A stretch of DNA of 64,000 nucleotides from Cycas panzhihuaensis (GCA_023213395.1 CM041465.1:31007741-31071740), one strand, 5' to 3'. Shown: positions 21,019 to 31,767, counted from the stretch's first letter. Notes: generated by a model from the sequence alone, not told the origin. A program made the numbers and translations.

Positions 21019-22140
21019 ATGGAGAAAAGCCTCTTATCTGTTAGTCAGTTGGACAAACAACAGATGACTATTTTATTTAAAGGTGGAAAATGTACAATTA
21101 GTGACATAAATGATCAAGTGGTAGCCATTGGACATGAGGACCATGGTCTTTATAAATTAGATGCATCAAATATTATACTTGATACAACATTTGCCTATTC
21201 TGTCACTCAATCTATGTCAAAAGATCAACTTTGGCATAATAAACCAGGCCATTTAAGCCTAGAAAATATTAAGATGATGTTCGATAAAAATATGGTGTAT
21301 GGGTTTCCAAAGATAACTGCATCAAAGTGACTGTGAAGCATGTATTATGGGGACTTAATAAGGGAAGCCTTTTCCTAAAGGCAACTCATGGCGTGCATCG
21401 CAACCATTGCAATTAATTCATACATATTTATGTGGGCCCATGCCCACGACATCTCTTGGAGGACCTTATTATATATTACCTTCATCGATGGTTTTTCACA
21501 CAAAGTTTGGGTATATTTAATTAGGCAAAAATCAAAGGCATTTGAAAAAATTAAGGAATTCAAACTTGACGTGGAAAATGAATCTGGATTGTCAATCAAA
21601 ATATTGAGATCTGACAATGGAGATGAATTTACCTCAAGAGAATTCAATCAATTTTGCAAGGCTCATGGAATCAGGCAACAACTCACTGTTCCTCATACAC
21701 CTCAACATAATAGAGGTTTTGAGCGGATGAATAGGACTTTGGCCGATAAAGCCAAAGCAATGATACATGCAAAAGGGCTACCTCATTCCTATTGGGTAGA
21801 AGCATTCTACACAACAACCTATGTGACAAATAGGAGCCCAACTACAACAGTCATCAACATCACACCAGAGGAGGCTTGGTCTGATAAAAAGCCAACTGTT
21901 AGACATTTGAGGACTTTTGGGTGTACTGCTTATATGCACATTCCCCATCAACAAAGAACCAAGTTAGATAAGAATAGTCTCAACTGTATTTTCATTGGTT
22001 ATGCTATTCACAGCAAAGCATATAGGATATATGACCCCAATGCCAAGAAAATGCGTCTTTCTAGAAATGTAATCTTTGCTGAAGATAATGAGGAGATGGA
22101 ATCTGCATCCATCCAATCTCCTATCGAAAAAGGCAAATAG
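21019..22140 (+). pseudogene. Integrase of Copia B
   Basis: 21019-21330 is the pre-integrase part ('MEKSLLSVSQLDKQQ', 'DQLWHNKPGHLSLENIKMMF'; the His pair of HHCC). 21388-22140 is a long open core: 'FIDGFSHKVWVYLIRQKSKA' (first Asp), 'LRSDNGDEFTSREFNQFCKA' (second Asp), 'GFERMNRTLADKAKAM' (Glu), then 'TPEEAWSDKKPTVRHLRTFG' and 'YDPNAKKMRLSRNVIF'. The DDE triad appears complete, which is notable given the damage elsewhere. Confidence 0.92.
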
Positions 22141-22990
22141 ATTGTTGAGGACTTCCTTCCTTCACAATCTTCTACACCATGTACATTTTCTATTTCTGTC
22201 GCTTCTACTTCTACTCCATTTACTTCAAATTCTCCTCCATTTGACTGTAGCACTTTTTCTGTTGATCAACCATTACAGCGAGAGGATATTGAGGTTGAAG
22301 CTACATCTATAAAGAAGCTATCTAAATGGTACACATAGGCAGTATAGGATAGTCAAATTATAGAAGGAAAATGTCCATCAAATATGAGACAATAAATAAA
22401 CTATGCACTTATGGCTAAAGTGTTTTGTGTAGATGAGCTTTCCACTTTTGAGGAGGCTAGTAAGAGTGAAAAGTGGAAAGCTACTATGGATGAAGAAATC
22501 CATTCTATTGAAAAGAATGGAACATGAAATTTGGTGGAATTGCCTAAAAACAAATACGCAATCAGTTGTAAATAGATTTATGATTCAATCGAGCAACATA
22601 AGGTTCGACTTGTTGCAAAGGGTTTTAAACAAAAGAAATACATTGATTATAAGGAGACCTTTGCACGAGTGCCTCAAGAAGGCATTGTATGGTTTAAAAC
22701 AATCCCTAAGAGCATGGTACTCTAAAATCGATGATTATTTTTAGAAACATGCGTATCATCGATCCACATCAGAACCTAACTTATATATAAATGTTAGGGA
22801 GAACCATGCAGTCTTTGTCGTGTTATATGTTGGTGACTTAGTGATCACAGGAAATGACACTTAAGATGATTCAAATTCTCCAAGATGATGTGAAGAGAAA
22901 TTTTGAGATGACTGATCTCAGACTTCTCCATTATTTTTTAGACATCGAGGTATGACAATAGCTAGGTCATATCTTTCTTTTCCAAGCAAA
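22141..22990 (+). pseudogene. Reverse transcriptase of Copia B, internally deleted
   Basis: Amino part near 22430-22660 ('KWKATMDEEIHSIEKNGT', 'VRLVAKGFKQKKYIDYKETF'). From 'ETFA' the sequence jumps to 'KKALYGLKQSLRAWYSKIDD' (22678-22740), so some 150-200 bases of the palm are missing. The catalytic site reads 'LYVGDLVITGNDT' (about 22823-22860): the first Asp of YVDD is Gly. Dead enzyme. Confidence 0.88.
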
Positions 22991-23782
22991 GTATTCTTGG
23001 GATATTTTGCAACATTTTAGAATGGAGGACTACAAACTAGTGCCTACACCTATGGAGAATGGTACTAAATTATCACTTGATGAGGAAGCAGAACTAGCAA
23101 ATCCTACACTATACCAGCAACTAGTGGGCAACCTAATCTACCTCACCAACAGTAGACCAAACATTTCATTTACAATTGGGATTTGTTCTAGATATGTGTC
23201 CCAGCCTAATCAGAAACATTGGAATGCAGCAAAACGTATATTGAGATACATCAAAGGTACATTGCAATATGGCCTTCAGTATATTCATAATGAGAATTTC
23301 ATTTTGGAGGGCTTCTTTGATTCTGATTGGGTAGGTTGCTAAGATAGTTACAGATTAACCTCGGGATATTGTTTCACCCTTAGATCAAGAGTCATTTCGT
23401 GAAGTTGCAAGAAGCAACCCAATGTTGCCTTGTCATCCATGAAAGCAGAGTATAAAGCTGCAATCAATGCAGTCTGTGATGCTATTTGGCTTAAGCAAAT
23501 TCTTGGAGAGCTTGGACTTGAGTAGGGTCACCTCACTAGGTTACATTGCGACAACCAAAGTGTGCTCAAGTTAACAAAGAATCTAGTTTTTCATGCAAGA
23601 AGCAAGCACATTGAGGTTCATCACCATTTTATCAGGGAGCATGTTCAGAACAGTGAAATCAACCTCTTCTATAGGCTTATGAACCAACAGTTAGCAGGTA
23701 ACATTACCAAGCTACTTGGTAGAGAGAAGTTTGAGAAATTTAGAGATGGTCTTGATGTCCAACTTAATATTGTAAACATTAC
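22991..23782 (+). pseudogene. RT end and RNase H of Copia B
   Basis: 23007-23342: 'QHFRMEDYKLVPTPMENGTK', 'YQQLVGNLIYLTNSRPNISF', 'WNAAKRILRYIKGTLQYGLQ' and 'FFDSDWVGC'. 23342-23780: 'TSGYCFTL'-like, 'KSKHIEVHHHFIREHVQNSE' (about 23598-23660). Several single stops, otherwise close to consensus. Confidence 0.9.
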
Positions 23783-23790
23783 ATGGGGGG
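23783..23790 (+). other. Polypurine tract of Copia B
   Basis: ATGGGGGG before the 3' LTR. Confidence 0.8.
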
Positions 23791-24320
23791 TGTTAAACCT
23801 TTATGTTTAAATGTTAAGTGATGTACTTTATAATGTTTTATTAATGTACTTTATGTAGCTTTATATTAGCGTGACTTATGACTTAATGTGATAAAGTACA
23901 CACCCACATTCTTTCTAGTTGCACAATGTTGTAACTTGAGGGTTAATGTACCTTCATGCATTTATGCTCATAAGACAGCTCAAGGGGACGCTTGTCCTAC
24001 ATTCAACTAGTTGGCTTGCATGTTTGACATTCGTCAAACATGCAATGCTCTTAAGTCTTTATATATTGAGAGCATATCTCATGTACCTCACAAGACAAGA
24101 GAGAGTGTTGTATTGTTATGTTGCTATTTCTATCAATCTAAGCTTCTTATTTGTTTAGAGTTGGATCATTTCCTTCTTTTCCATATTTGTGTCCTCATGC
24201 TTATGCTTGCTCATGTGTTTATCTCCATGTTTGCTTTGATTAGATGCTAATCATCTTCATTCTTATAGTATACTTTCATCTTTTTTAGATCCTAAGGGCC
24301 ATAGGCCACCATTCTCAACA
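23791..24320 (+). repeat. 3' LTR of Copia B
   Basis: 530 bp, pair of 2109-2657, ends CCATTCTCAACA followed by ATTAC. Confidence 0.93.
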
Positions 24321-24480
24321 ATTACTATTGTGGGAGACTAGGATATTTTGCTAGAGAATGTCATAACAAGATATTAGACATTGCTCGAGGAAAACAAGCA
24401 ATAAGGAATTACAAGAAAGAGCAACAAAATAGAAGAAGAAGAAGAAACAACCTTTCTTATTGCCCTAGCCTCCAATATTC
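24321..24480 (+). pseudogene. gag of Copia A, zinc-knuckle part
   Basis: Resumes A after B: 'YYCGRLGYFARECHNK' at 24323-24370. This is a CCHC knuckle whose first Cys and the His both read Tyr (TGT to TAT, CAT to TAT). A Lys/Arg-rich segment follows to 24450. Confidence 0.85.
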
Positions 24481-25795
24481 AATCCAATGAAAATTGGTTT
24501 ATAGACTCTGGAGCCTCACATCATATGACAACAAGAAGAGACTAGTTCGATGCTCTCTAACCTCATCTTCTTAGTGATTCAGTTGAGTTAGGGGATAATT
24601 CTACTTTGAACATTAAAGGAGAGGGTACCATTATGGTTAAAATAAAGAATGGAATAAAAATGATTGGTAACGTTTTGCTTGTACCAAGGTTGGAGAAGAA
24701 CCCCCTATTTGTATGCTAGTTGACCAAAAAGAAGCAGCCGCTTGTAATATTTGATGATGACAAATGTTACATTTGTGACAAACAATAGAATAATCTTGTA
24801 ATTGCAGAAGATGTGGAGTTCAACAAGTTGCATAAGTTAGTGACCCCTCCTCTGACTTAGTCCCTTGTTGTAAATAGTGTTCAATCTCTTGCTGTAAACA
24901 ATATTAGTAATAAAATTTGGTATTCTTGGTATGGACACATTGTAAATGATAGATTAGAAAAATTTTAAAAATTGAATATGGCCATTGGGCTACCTGATAT
25001 CTCACTAAAATTAGAGGTTTGTGAAGGATGCATGTTAGGGAAGCAACATAGAGCAAAGTTCTAACAGTCCACTTGGAGAGCTCAAGAGTTGTTGGAATTG
25101 GTTCATAGTGTTCTATGCAGACCTATATCTCCAAATTTTGTCAATGTAGTGAATTACTTCCTTACTTTCATAGATGATTTCAATAGAAAAACTTGGGTGT
25201 ACTTTATTAAAAAAAATCTAAAGCCTTCGATATTTTTAAAGAATTTAAAGTTTGTGTTGAGATAGAAAGTGGGAAGAAACACAAAACTCTCATAATAAAT
25301 AGGGGGGTGAGCATACCTCAAATGATTTCTACAAGTACTGCAAGGCTCACGACATCCATAGGCAACTCACAACTACCTGCACTCCTCAGTCAAATGGAGT
25401 AGTTGAGAGAATGAATAGTTTTATAATAGAAATGGCCAAATGTATGTTGAAAAGGAAGGAGATACTGAGTATCTATTGGGTTGAGGTAGTTAACACTACT
25501 ATATAACTTATAAATAGGAGCCTTACAAGAGCTCTTGAGAAGCTCACTCCAAAAGAGGCATGGTGAGGTAGAAAGCCAAATATAAGTCATCTTCGAGTTT
25601 TTGGCTACATTACTTATTTTCACATCCCAGATGAGAGAATATCTAAATTAGATGAGAAGAGTATCAAATGCATTATGGTAGGATATGGTAATAAGTTCAA
25701 AGCCTGCAGATGCATGGTCCCAAGGACAAACAAAATTTACATCAGCAGGGATGTCACCTTTGATGAAATATCAAAGGATAGTAATTAGGAGGACT
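24481..25795 (+). pseudogene. Protease and integrase of Copia A
   Basis: Protease: 'NWFIDSGASHHMTTRRD' at about 24490-24542, with D-S-G-A-S intact. Pre-integrase: 'KIWYSWYGHIVNDRLEKF' (24915-24968; the usual His partly replaced) and 'LEVCEGCMLGKQHRAKF' (25012-25062). Core: 'TFIDDFNRKTWVYFIKK' near 25165-25220, a damaged second-Asp region (25295-25320), 'VVERMNSFIIEMAKCMLKRK' (25399-25458), 'HLRVFGYITYFHIPDERIS' and 'TNKIYISRDVTFDE'. Several shifts. Confidence 0.88.
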
Positions 25796-27510
25796 CTTTT
25801 ATAGGGAAATTAATTCAAGAAGAAATTCTTATCCAAACATCACCTCAACAACCACCAGTATCCTAGGACATAGGCGGGTTAGAGATACTATCTCAAGAGG
25901 AAAGTGTACAACAAAGAGAAGACATTCAATCAAGAAATGGATACCCAAATGGTATTTAAGAACTTTAGAAGATTCAAAGGGAGAAATGTTCGAGCACAAC
26001 ACAAGGTTCCAAAAATAACATGCCTTGGCGTGTACTATGGAACTTCAAAGCTATGAGAAGCCTGTGGAAATAAGGAATGGGAAATGCAATGAAGAAAGAG
26101 TAACTTACCATTGAACAAAACAACACTTGGGATTTGGTCTCTTCCCCTAAAGGGAAACCCATAGTTGGTTGCAAATGGGTCTTCAAGATCAAAGAAAAAT
26201 CTAATGGTGGCATTGAGAAGTATAAGGCCCAACTGGTTGCAAAAGGGTATACTTAAATTGTAGGGATAGACTACAAAGAAACATTTGTACCTGTTGCAAG
26301 TTATAGCTTTGGCAATTTAATATGATTGGGAAATCACACAACTTGATGTTAGAAGTGCCTTCCTAAATAGGGACTTGGCTGAGGAAGTATATATAGAACA
26401 ATCTCTAGGCTTTACAAAAAGAGGACAAGAGCATCTTGTATGTATCCTAAAAAAGGCTTTGTATGGTTCAAAATAGGCACCACGTCCTTAGTATGACAAG
26501 TTGGATTCCCATGTGAGAAGAAATGGCTTTAGTATGTGTGAATCCAATCCAAGCTTATACCTAAAAAGTAGAGGAAATGGTATGATTGTTGTAATAGTAG
26601 TATATGTTGATGACTTAATTGTTATTGGAAATAATCATGAAACAATTAGGTGGGTGAGGCAACAAATTGAGGATAGATTTGAAATGTCAAATATGGGCCC
26701 GTTGCATTTCTACCTAGAGATAGAAATTAAGCAAAAAGAAAATGGCATACTCATTTCTCAGTTAAAGAATGCCATGAACTTGCTCAAAAAATTAAACATG
26801 CAAGATTGCAATCTTTGTGCAACTCCCATGGAAACAGGTTGTGTTCTAATTGCCAATGAAGAAAACAGAGGGGCAAATGAAACTCTTTATCAATAATTAA
26901 TAGGAAGCTTCATTTCTTTAACTGCCACAAGACTAGATATTTCATTTTCTATTGAGCTAATTTCTATGTATATGCACACTCCTAAAGTATCACACTGAAA
27001 TGTTGCTGAGCGCATCTTAAGGTATATTAAGGGTGCCTTGAATCTAGGCCTAAAACACACAAAGGCAGATAATTCTAGGTTGATTGGCCACTATGATTTT
27101 GATCGGGCAAGAGAATGGCAAGAAAGAAAATCCACCTCTGGATATTGTTTTAGTCTTGGTTCTATAGTTGTTTCGTGGAGCAACAAAAAGCAACCAACTA
27201 TAGTATTATTATCTATAGATACTAAGTATAAAGCAATTGTAAGCGTAACACGTGAAGCGGCTTGGCTTAAACAACAACTTGGATATTTAAAGCAAGAGTG
27301 TACAAATCCAATTACAATTTACTATGACAACCAGAGTGTCGTCAAAATGGCAAAAAATCCTCTCTTCCATGTGAGAACAAAACACATTAAAGTTCACCAC
27401 CATTTTCTCAAGGAAAAAGTTCAAAACAAATAGATAGACCTTCAATACTACAACAACGAGAATCAATTAACAGATATTTTTACAGCCCCTCTAGCTAAAG
27501 ATAAATTTTA
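25796..27510 (+). pseudogene. RT and RNase H of Copia A
   Basis: RT begins near 26060 ('NNTWDLVSSPKGKPIVGCKW' at 26122-26180), 'KGYT', stop, 'IVGIDYKETFVPVA' (26248-26300), 'QSLGFTKRGQEHLVCILKKA' (26402-26460), then 26501-26896 open with 'VVYVDDLIVIGNNHETIR' (about 26599-26652): YVDD intact. RNase H 27038-27433: 'STSGYCFSLGSIVVSWSNKK', 'YYDNQSVVKMAKNPLFHVRT', 'KHIKVHHHFLKEKVQNK'. Stops at expected Gln codons are visible (for example 26476). Confidence 0.92.
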
Positions 27511-27557
27511 ATGCTACAGAAATCAGTTGGGGATCAATGACAAAGGATAAAACATTA

Positions 27558-27565
27558 AGCTGGGG
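27558..27565 (+). other. Polypurine-like tract of Copia A
   Basis: AGCTGGGG before the 3' LTR; a short, decayed purine tract. Confidence 0.6.
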
Positions 27566-27782
27566 TGTTACTGCTAATGTTTGATGTTAGGATCTTCTCT
27601 CTTAAGAGTTGTGCACCCTAGTCTATTCCTGTAAGGTGATGACATGTGGCGTCCTTTCTATGGGCCGCTTTTATAGTCATGATGTATAAGTATGTAAGGG
27701 GATTCAACCATGCAATTAATAATGATTTAAGTTATGTTCTATTGTCCATCAAGTTATTTTACCGTTCTTGAAGGTTTCTTCA
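27566..27782 (+). repeat. 3' LTR of Copia A
   Basis: 217 bp, pair of 451-674, TGTTACTG start, TTTCTTCA end, followed by CAGAT. Confidence 0.9.
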
Positions 27783-27787
27783 CAGAT

Positions 27788-28145
27788 TGCCTCATTTAAA
27801 GACAATAATCCCATTGTTTTAGAGCGGAATTTAATAGCTCTTTTAATCCTTGTGATATATGTCTCTACTAGTAATTCAGGCTTGATATCAATGGTGATCA
27901 AACTTTGTAGATTTGGGAATTGCTCGATCTAGGCTTGTACTAAACCAGTCTATTGTAATTGCATAAGTTGGGCAAAGTAGTTTGTGTTTCAGGGGTTTTT
28001 GTATTGCTCTATCAACGATGCTTTTAAGAAATCTCACTTGTAATGTTTTCCTCCGTGGTAGACTTTATTTCACTAGCAGAACCAATTAAGAGATTTCCTA
28101 CATAAGTGAAGGGATTTTTCTAGGACTTAGTCTTTTATCACCCCC
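27788..28145 (-). pseudogene. Gypsy element N: N-terminal gag part
   Basis: Minus-strand frames read Gypsy capsid text: 'FAQLMQLQ' then stop, 'TGLVQA', 'IEQFPNLQSLITIDIKPELL' and 'TRIKRAIKFRSKTMGLLSLN' (ending at 27788). This is the same domain as in Gypsy H at 15620-15800. The following gag residues are at 445 downward. Decayed by stops. Confidence 0.78.
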
Positions 28146-28410
28146 GGGTTCATCTGGAAATACAAAGTCTAGGCCAAAGGGTCCTATATATAGGCGGCCA
28201 GGGCCATAATAAAGAGTTGGTTAGAAGATTAATGCAAGTTGGATTTAATGAAGTCAGCTAGACCACAGGGTTTAGGAACACTACATCTGAGCAGACAGTT
28301 AGGGCATCAGATGGATTTTCTCATCTGGCAGTAATTCTGAAAATTTTCTTTAAATGATTTCTGGTTGTTGATGGTGTTATCTGAATTCTGCAGTCATTTG
28401 GTCTGATCAC
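28146..28410 (-). other. Leader of Gypsy N
   Basis: Region between putative primer site and gag start of N; no recognised gene. Confidence 0.45.
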
Positions 28411-28424
28411 AGGCATTAATACCA
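28411..28424 (-). other. Probable primer binding site of Gypsy N
   Basis: Reverse complement reads TGGTATTAATGCCT; the first six bases and spacing fit TGGTATCAGAGC, the rest has decayed. Confidence 0.45.
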
Positions 28425-28425
28425 A

Positions 28426-28767
28426 TGGATGTGTAATTTGTTGATATTGAATACTAAAGAGAATGTTACCTAGTTGCAAGGGATTGTCAAAGAGGTGATG
28501 AATGTGGAATTCCCATTTATTTATCTCCAAAGTATCGATTACAATCACTCACACATGCACGTATAATGGAAATGTCTCTCAATTTATGGTGAGGGCTGTG
28601 TAACCACTTAATAACCGAAACTACTTAACCAACTAATTGAACTAACTGATTCAACTAACTAACAAATTCGACTAACTGCCAAATTCAACTAAATGAGTAA
28701 CTAAACCTAAGTGAACTCTACATAAAAGTACAATATGTTACATAATGTACTACACAATGTTACAACA
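28426..28767 (-). repeat. Putative 5' LTR of Gypsy N
   Basis: From TGGATGTG after the primer-like site to GTTACAACA. The start could also be 28430. The partner LTR would be left of the window, so limits are unproven. Contains short degenerate AACTAACTGA-like repeats at 28618-28710. Confidence 0.45.
28618..28710. repeat. Degenerate CAACTAACTRA short repeats
   Basis: Successive units such as 'ccaactaattgaactaactg', 'attcaactaactaacaaatt' and 'cgactaactgccaaattcaa' form an imperfect tandem array of roughly 10-20-base units. Confidence 0.6.
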
Positions 28768-29491
28768 TATGGATGACGAATTTTTGTACTTATCGGGTTT
28801 GATTTTGTAGAATATAATTGAACTTATCTCACTTCCATTCAGCCTTTTCTGTGTGGTATTACCGAGAATCATTTGTTCCTGTGAGATCTTGTCAATGAGT
28901 TCATTGATCTGCCCCTACTGACACTCACCTGAGCATGCTAGCTGATGTTGGCCTAAGAGAGTATTGTGTTCTTGCAAACAGATCTGTTTAGAGCAAGCTT
29001 CTTTGAATGTGTTTTAAATGGAGTAACAAAATGATGTTTTCTTGTGTCAGATTGCATTATTTTTCACTTTCAAATATGAGAAGCAGAATCTGCACAGATG
29101 GTAGTATTCCAGGAGGTTGGGGGGAGTCAATTTGATTACAATTGTGATTTGTTGGGAATGTTTTAAGAGTGAGACTTTCATTCACTTCAAACAGTTTCCA
29201 CCCTGCTGACAAAGCTGTGTCTGCTATATGGTGTTCGCTGAAGTTCCGGTGCAGCACTTTGCTGTCCAAGAAAAGAGACAGTATATGGTTATGAGTCTAG
29301 ATAATATCTTGCCTGCTTTCTATTTCAACCATGGTCCTATTTTTTGGTTTGAATATTTAACTTCTGGTTACTGTAGAATTAGTAGCAAGAGAGTCTTTTT
29401 TTTCCGACTATAACAAGAGAAAAATTTGCCCTGTATGTTTCCACACTCTTCCGAGATACTGATTTGCTGCCTAACACAACTCATTTTGCAG
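28768..29491 (+). other. Intron end of the host gene
   Basis: Non-repetitive, no coding signal I trust. Ends with a branch-like CTAAC at 29471-29475, a T-rich stretch and acceptor TTTTGCAG at 29484-29491. The donor site was not found and should lie left of the window or in an unseen exon. Confidence 0.6.
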
Positions 29492-30845
29492 ACCAGAGTC
29501 TCACGAGGAGAAAAAACTCAAGGAAGAGATCAGAGCGCTTGAGGAAGCTGTTCAGAATACTGTTGGCAATGATTGTGGATGGGATGGACAGGGGGCAGAT
29601 GCAGACCATATGGATCGTCTAGAAGCACAGCTTGCTCAAAAGGAAAAAGAACTGCAAGGGTTGACCTTAACTCTTGATGACAAAATCCGTTTTCCAAAGA
29701 GACCAGTTGAAAGATCCCCTTCCTGTTCAGGGCATTTGGGTTCAGATACAGGACCTGACTTAAGAAAGCAAAGTTCCCGATTGGAGCATTTGGATGTGAC
29801 TAGAGGATATGGTCCAGAAATGCCAGGGCCAATGTCTGGTCGTGGAGGGATGTTGGCCATGGGTGATGGTGAGTGGCTATCAGGTGTTAGCTTGAGAACT
29901 AGGGATTTCACTCGAGGCCTTGAACGTGAGACGCAAGGTTCATTCTGCAGACATGGGAATATGACTCGCTCTCAGAGTTCAAGAAACCACAATCATTTGG
30001 ATGGTAGAAAGTTTAGTTTTGGCAAGCAAGGTTCTCATTTTGAGCATGGTGAACTTGCTCAACGCTGTGATGCTGACAGACCAGGCTTCCGTTCAGGAAA
30101 TGGTGATAATTTTCAGGGTAACGGTCCTGAAAGGTCAGGTTCTCACTCAGGGCACTTGGATGTTATTCGAAGAAATGATTCAGAAAAAATGGGTTCTTGC
30201 TTTGGGAGTAGTGATCAAGGGTATAATTGTGAAAGTCTTGGGTCGGGTTCTTGGCATGGTGATGTACAAAGGTGGGAGTCTGGAAGGCGAGGTTATGGTT
30301 CAGGTGGTAATGGTAATGATTCTAACAGATGGGGTTCTTGGTCAGAACAGGGTTCTGATTTTAGAGGTTATGACTTTGAAGGATCTGGTATTTGCGGTGG
30401 CTACGATGAAGTACCAAAGAACAATGGCCATGAAAGACCAGGATCTCGAGCTGGGCATAGAGGATTTTCAAGGCCTTGTGATGCTGAATGCCCAGGTTCT
30501 CAGTATGGTCCTGTAGAGGCTGAGAGGGATGAAGCCTTCGATGAAAGATTTTACTTGAGCTCTTGCAAGACTGGAAGGTCCACTTCTATATTTGATTCAG
30601 GAAGATTGGGCCCATTACCAGGGCAAGCAGATAGTGGAAGAGGTCACATGCCCTACAGAGGGTCAGTGGGTAGAGCAAGTCGACAGGAGCAGGATAGCAG
30701 CAGAAGAGAAGATATTGTAATGCAGCAATATGATAGAAGAGGGAGACAATACAATGAGATGCAACAAGACAATAGACGAGGGAAAGGATATGGCAGGACA
30801 CAACGATATGTTAGAAGACAAACCTCTTTTCAACAGAACAAATAA
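29492..30845 (+). CDS. Terminal coding exon of an unidentified host gene
   Basis: Open from the splice acceptor (AG at 29490-29491) to TAA at 30843-30845, 451 codons; the first base completes a split codon. The only long unbroken frame in the window. It starts 'PESHEEKKLKEEIRALEEAV', a charged coiled-coil-like segment continuing with 'HMDRLEAQLAQKEKELQGLT', then from about residue 65 to 360 a run of some dozen degenerate ~18-residue units rich in Gly, Ser, Arg, Asp and His (for example 'ERSGSHSGHLDVIRRNDSE', 'ERPGSRAGHRGFSRPCDAE'). The tail is basic and Gln-rich ('YDRRGRQYNEMQQDNRRGKG'). No enzyme motif is seen. It looks like the disordered C-terminal half of a nuclear or RNA-associated protein; upstream exons, which would name it, are outside the window. 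Confidence 0.82.
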
Positions 30846-31546
30846 TATCAAACTAAAGGTATTCAAAATGACTGCTGGTACTGAGCATCTTAAGAGTAAT
30901 GTTGAAGAGGAGCAAGAACTGTAATTTGCAGGTTTCTCTTAAAGGCCTATTGGAGGATCAGATCCTAGTAGCTACTTCCTGCAAGATATTATCATCAATG
31001 CAGTTATCTGGTACCTTCTGTTTTGCTTTCATGACTTACACCTTGGCATCTAATTTGAGGAACTGTGCTATTCTTGCTTGAGAGAATGTTTTGATGATAA
31101 TTGTGAAAATTTTGGGTAATCACGTTATTCAATTTTCTGGCCCCTGAGGTGAAAGATGGAGCATTGGGTGCTTAATTTATGCTCATATGTGTGATGTATA
31201 GTGTAACTAAACCTCTTACCGTACTGTTAGATGCATGTGGGAGTCCTGTTTAGGGGGGGTTTGCTCGCATCTACTTTCTGCAGAGAATTATAATCGAGTT
31301 GGCTGGCTGGTATATTCTCCTTTGCATTCATTGTTGGTACTAAGCCATTTTGTATTTTCCAACTTTGAAATTTTTACTAATGGTGTCAATTTCATGTTTT
31401 TGTATTTGTTAGGACGATTTGTGTAAATGTTATATGTTTGATGGTGGCAGTGTTATTTGAATGGCCTTTACTAGGGCCTATTTTATGGCCTTTCTATAAA
31501 CAGATTTGATGATTCATTGCATGTTTAATCTTTTCATAAATAATTG

Positions 31547-31547
<1 letters not shown>
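30846..31547 (+). other. 3' UTR and flank of host gene
   Basis: AT-rich, no repeat or frame of note. A possible polyadenylation context is 'ttcataaataatt' near 31531-31545; canonical AATAAA was not found. The frame at 31235-31426 shows no known domain. Confidence 0.5.
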
Positions 31548-31595
<48 letters not shown>

Positions 31596-31596
31596 A
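31548..31596. repeat. Compound (CT)n(CA)n microsatellite
   Basis: About 15 TC units (31549-31578) followed by about 9 AC units (31579-31596), both uninterrupted. Confidence 0.97.
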
Positions 31597-31767
31597 GATC
31601 AAAACCATGGCAAGTAATCCTTACAGAGACATGTCTCTAAGGAGTAGGTATTGGTGGTGAGATGGAGTGACATAACATTGTTTTTCATTTTGCATGAAGA
31701 GTATAGATGAAATATATATCCTATCTTATGAAATCATTGTTTCAACCCCCATTTTAATTTTTTTTTT
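31597..31767. other. Spacer before Gypsy J
   Basis: No feature seen; ends in a T-run at 31759-31768. Confidence 0.5.

Larger units (their letters stand above)
2109..24320 (+). mobile_element. Copia LTR retrotransposon B, interrupted by element C
   Basis: LTRs at 2109-2657 and 23791-24320 match along their length; flanks ATTAT (2104-2108) and ATTAC (24321-24325) are a one-mismatch target-site duplication. Internal order is PBS, long leader, gag, protease, integrase, RT, RNase H, PPT. Element C (4880-20079) interrupts gag. With C removed B is about 7.0 kb. It sits in the gag of Copia A. Confidence 0.9.
451..27782 (+). mobile_element. Copia LTR retrotransposon A, interrupted by element B
   Basis: Full-length but nested Ty1/Copia element. 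The 5' LTR (451-674) matches the 3' LTR (27566-27782), both flanked by the target-site duplication CAGAT (446-450 and 27783-27787). Order: LTR, PBS, leader, gag, protease, integrase, RT, RNase H, PPT, LTR, which is Copia order. Element B splits it at 2108/24321. Removing B leaves about 5.1 kb, normal for plant Copia. It lies inside the gag of Gypsy N. Coding frames carry several stops (often TAG where Gln is expected) and frameshifts. Confidence 0.9.

Noticed and set aside
28618-28710. CRISPR-like array
   Set aside because: Units are short, degenerate and lack spacers; the genome is clearly eukaryotic.
29228-29413. 61-codon frame upstream of the host exon
   Set aside because: No donor/acceptor pair or domain; treated as intron.
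30001-30516. 171-codon frame overlapping the host exon
   Set aside because: Out-of-frame reading of the repetitive exon; the +29492 frame is supported by the splice acceptor and coiled coil.
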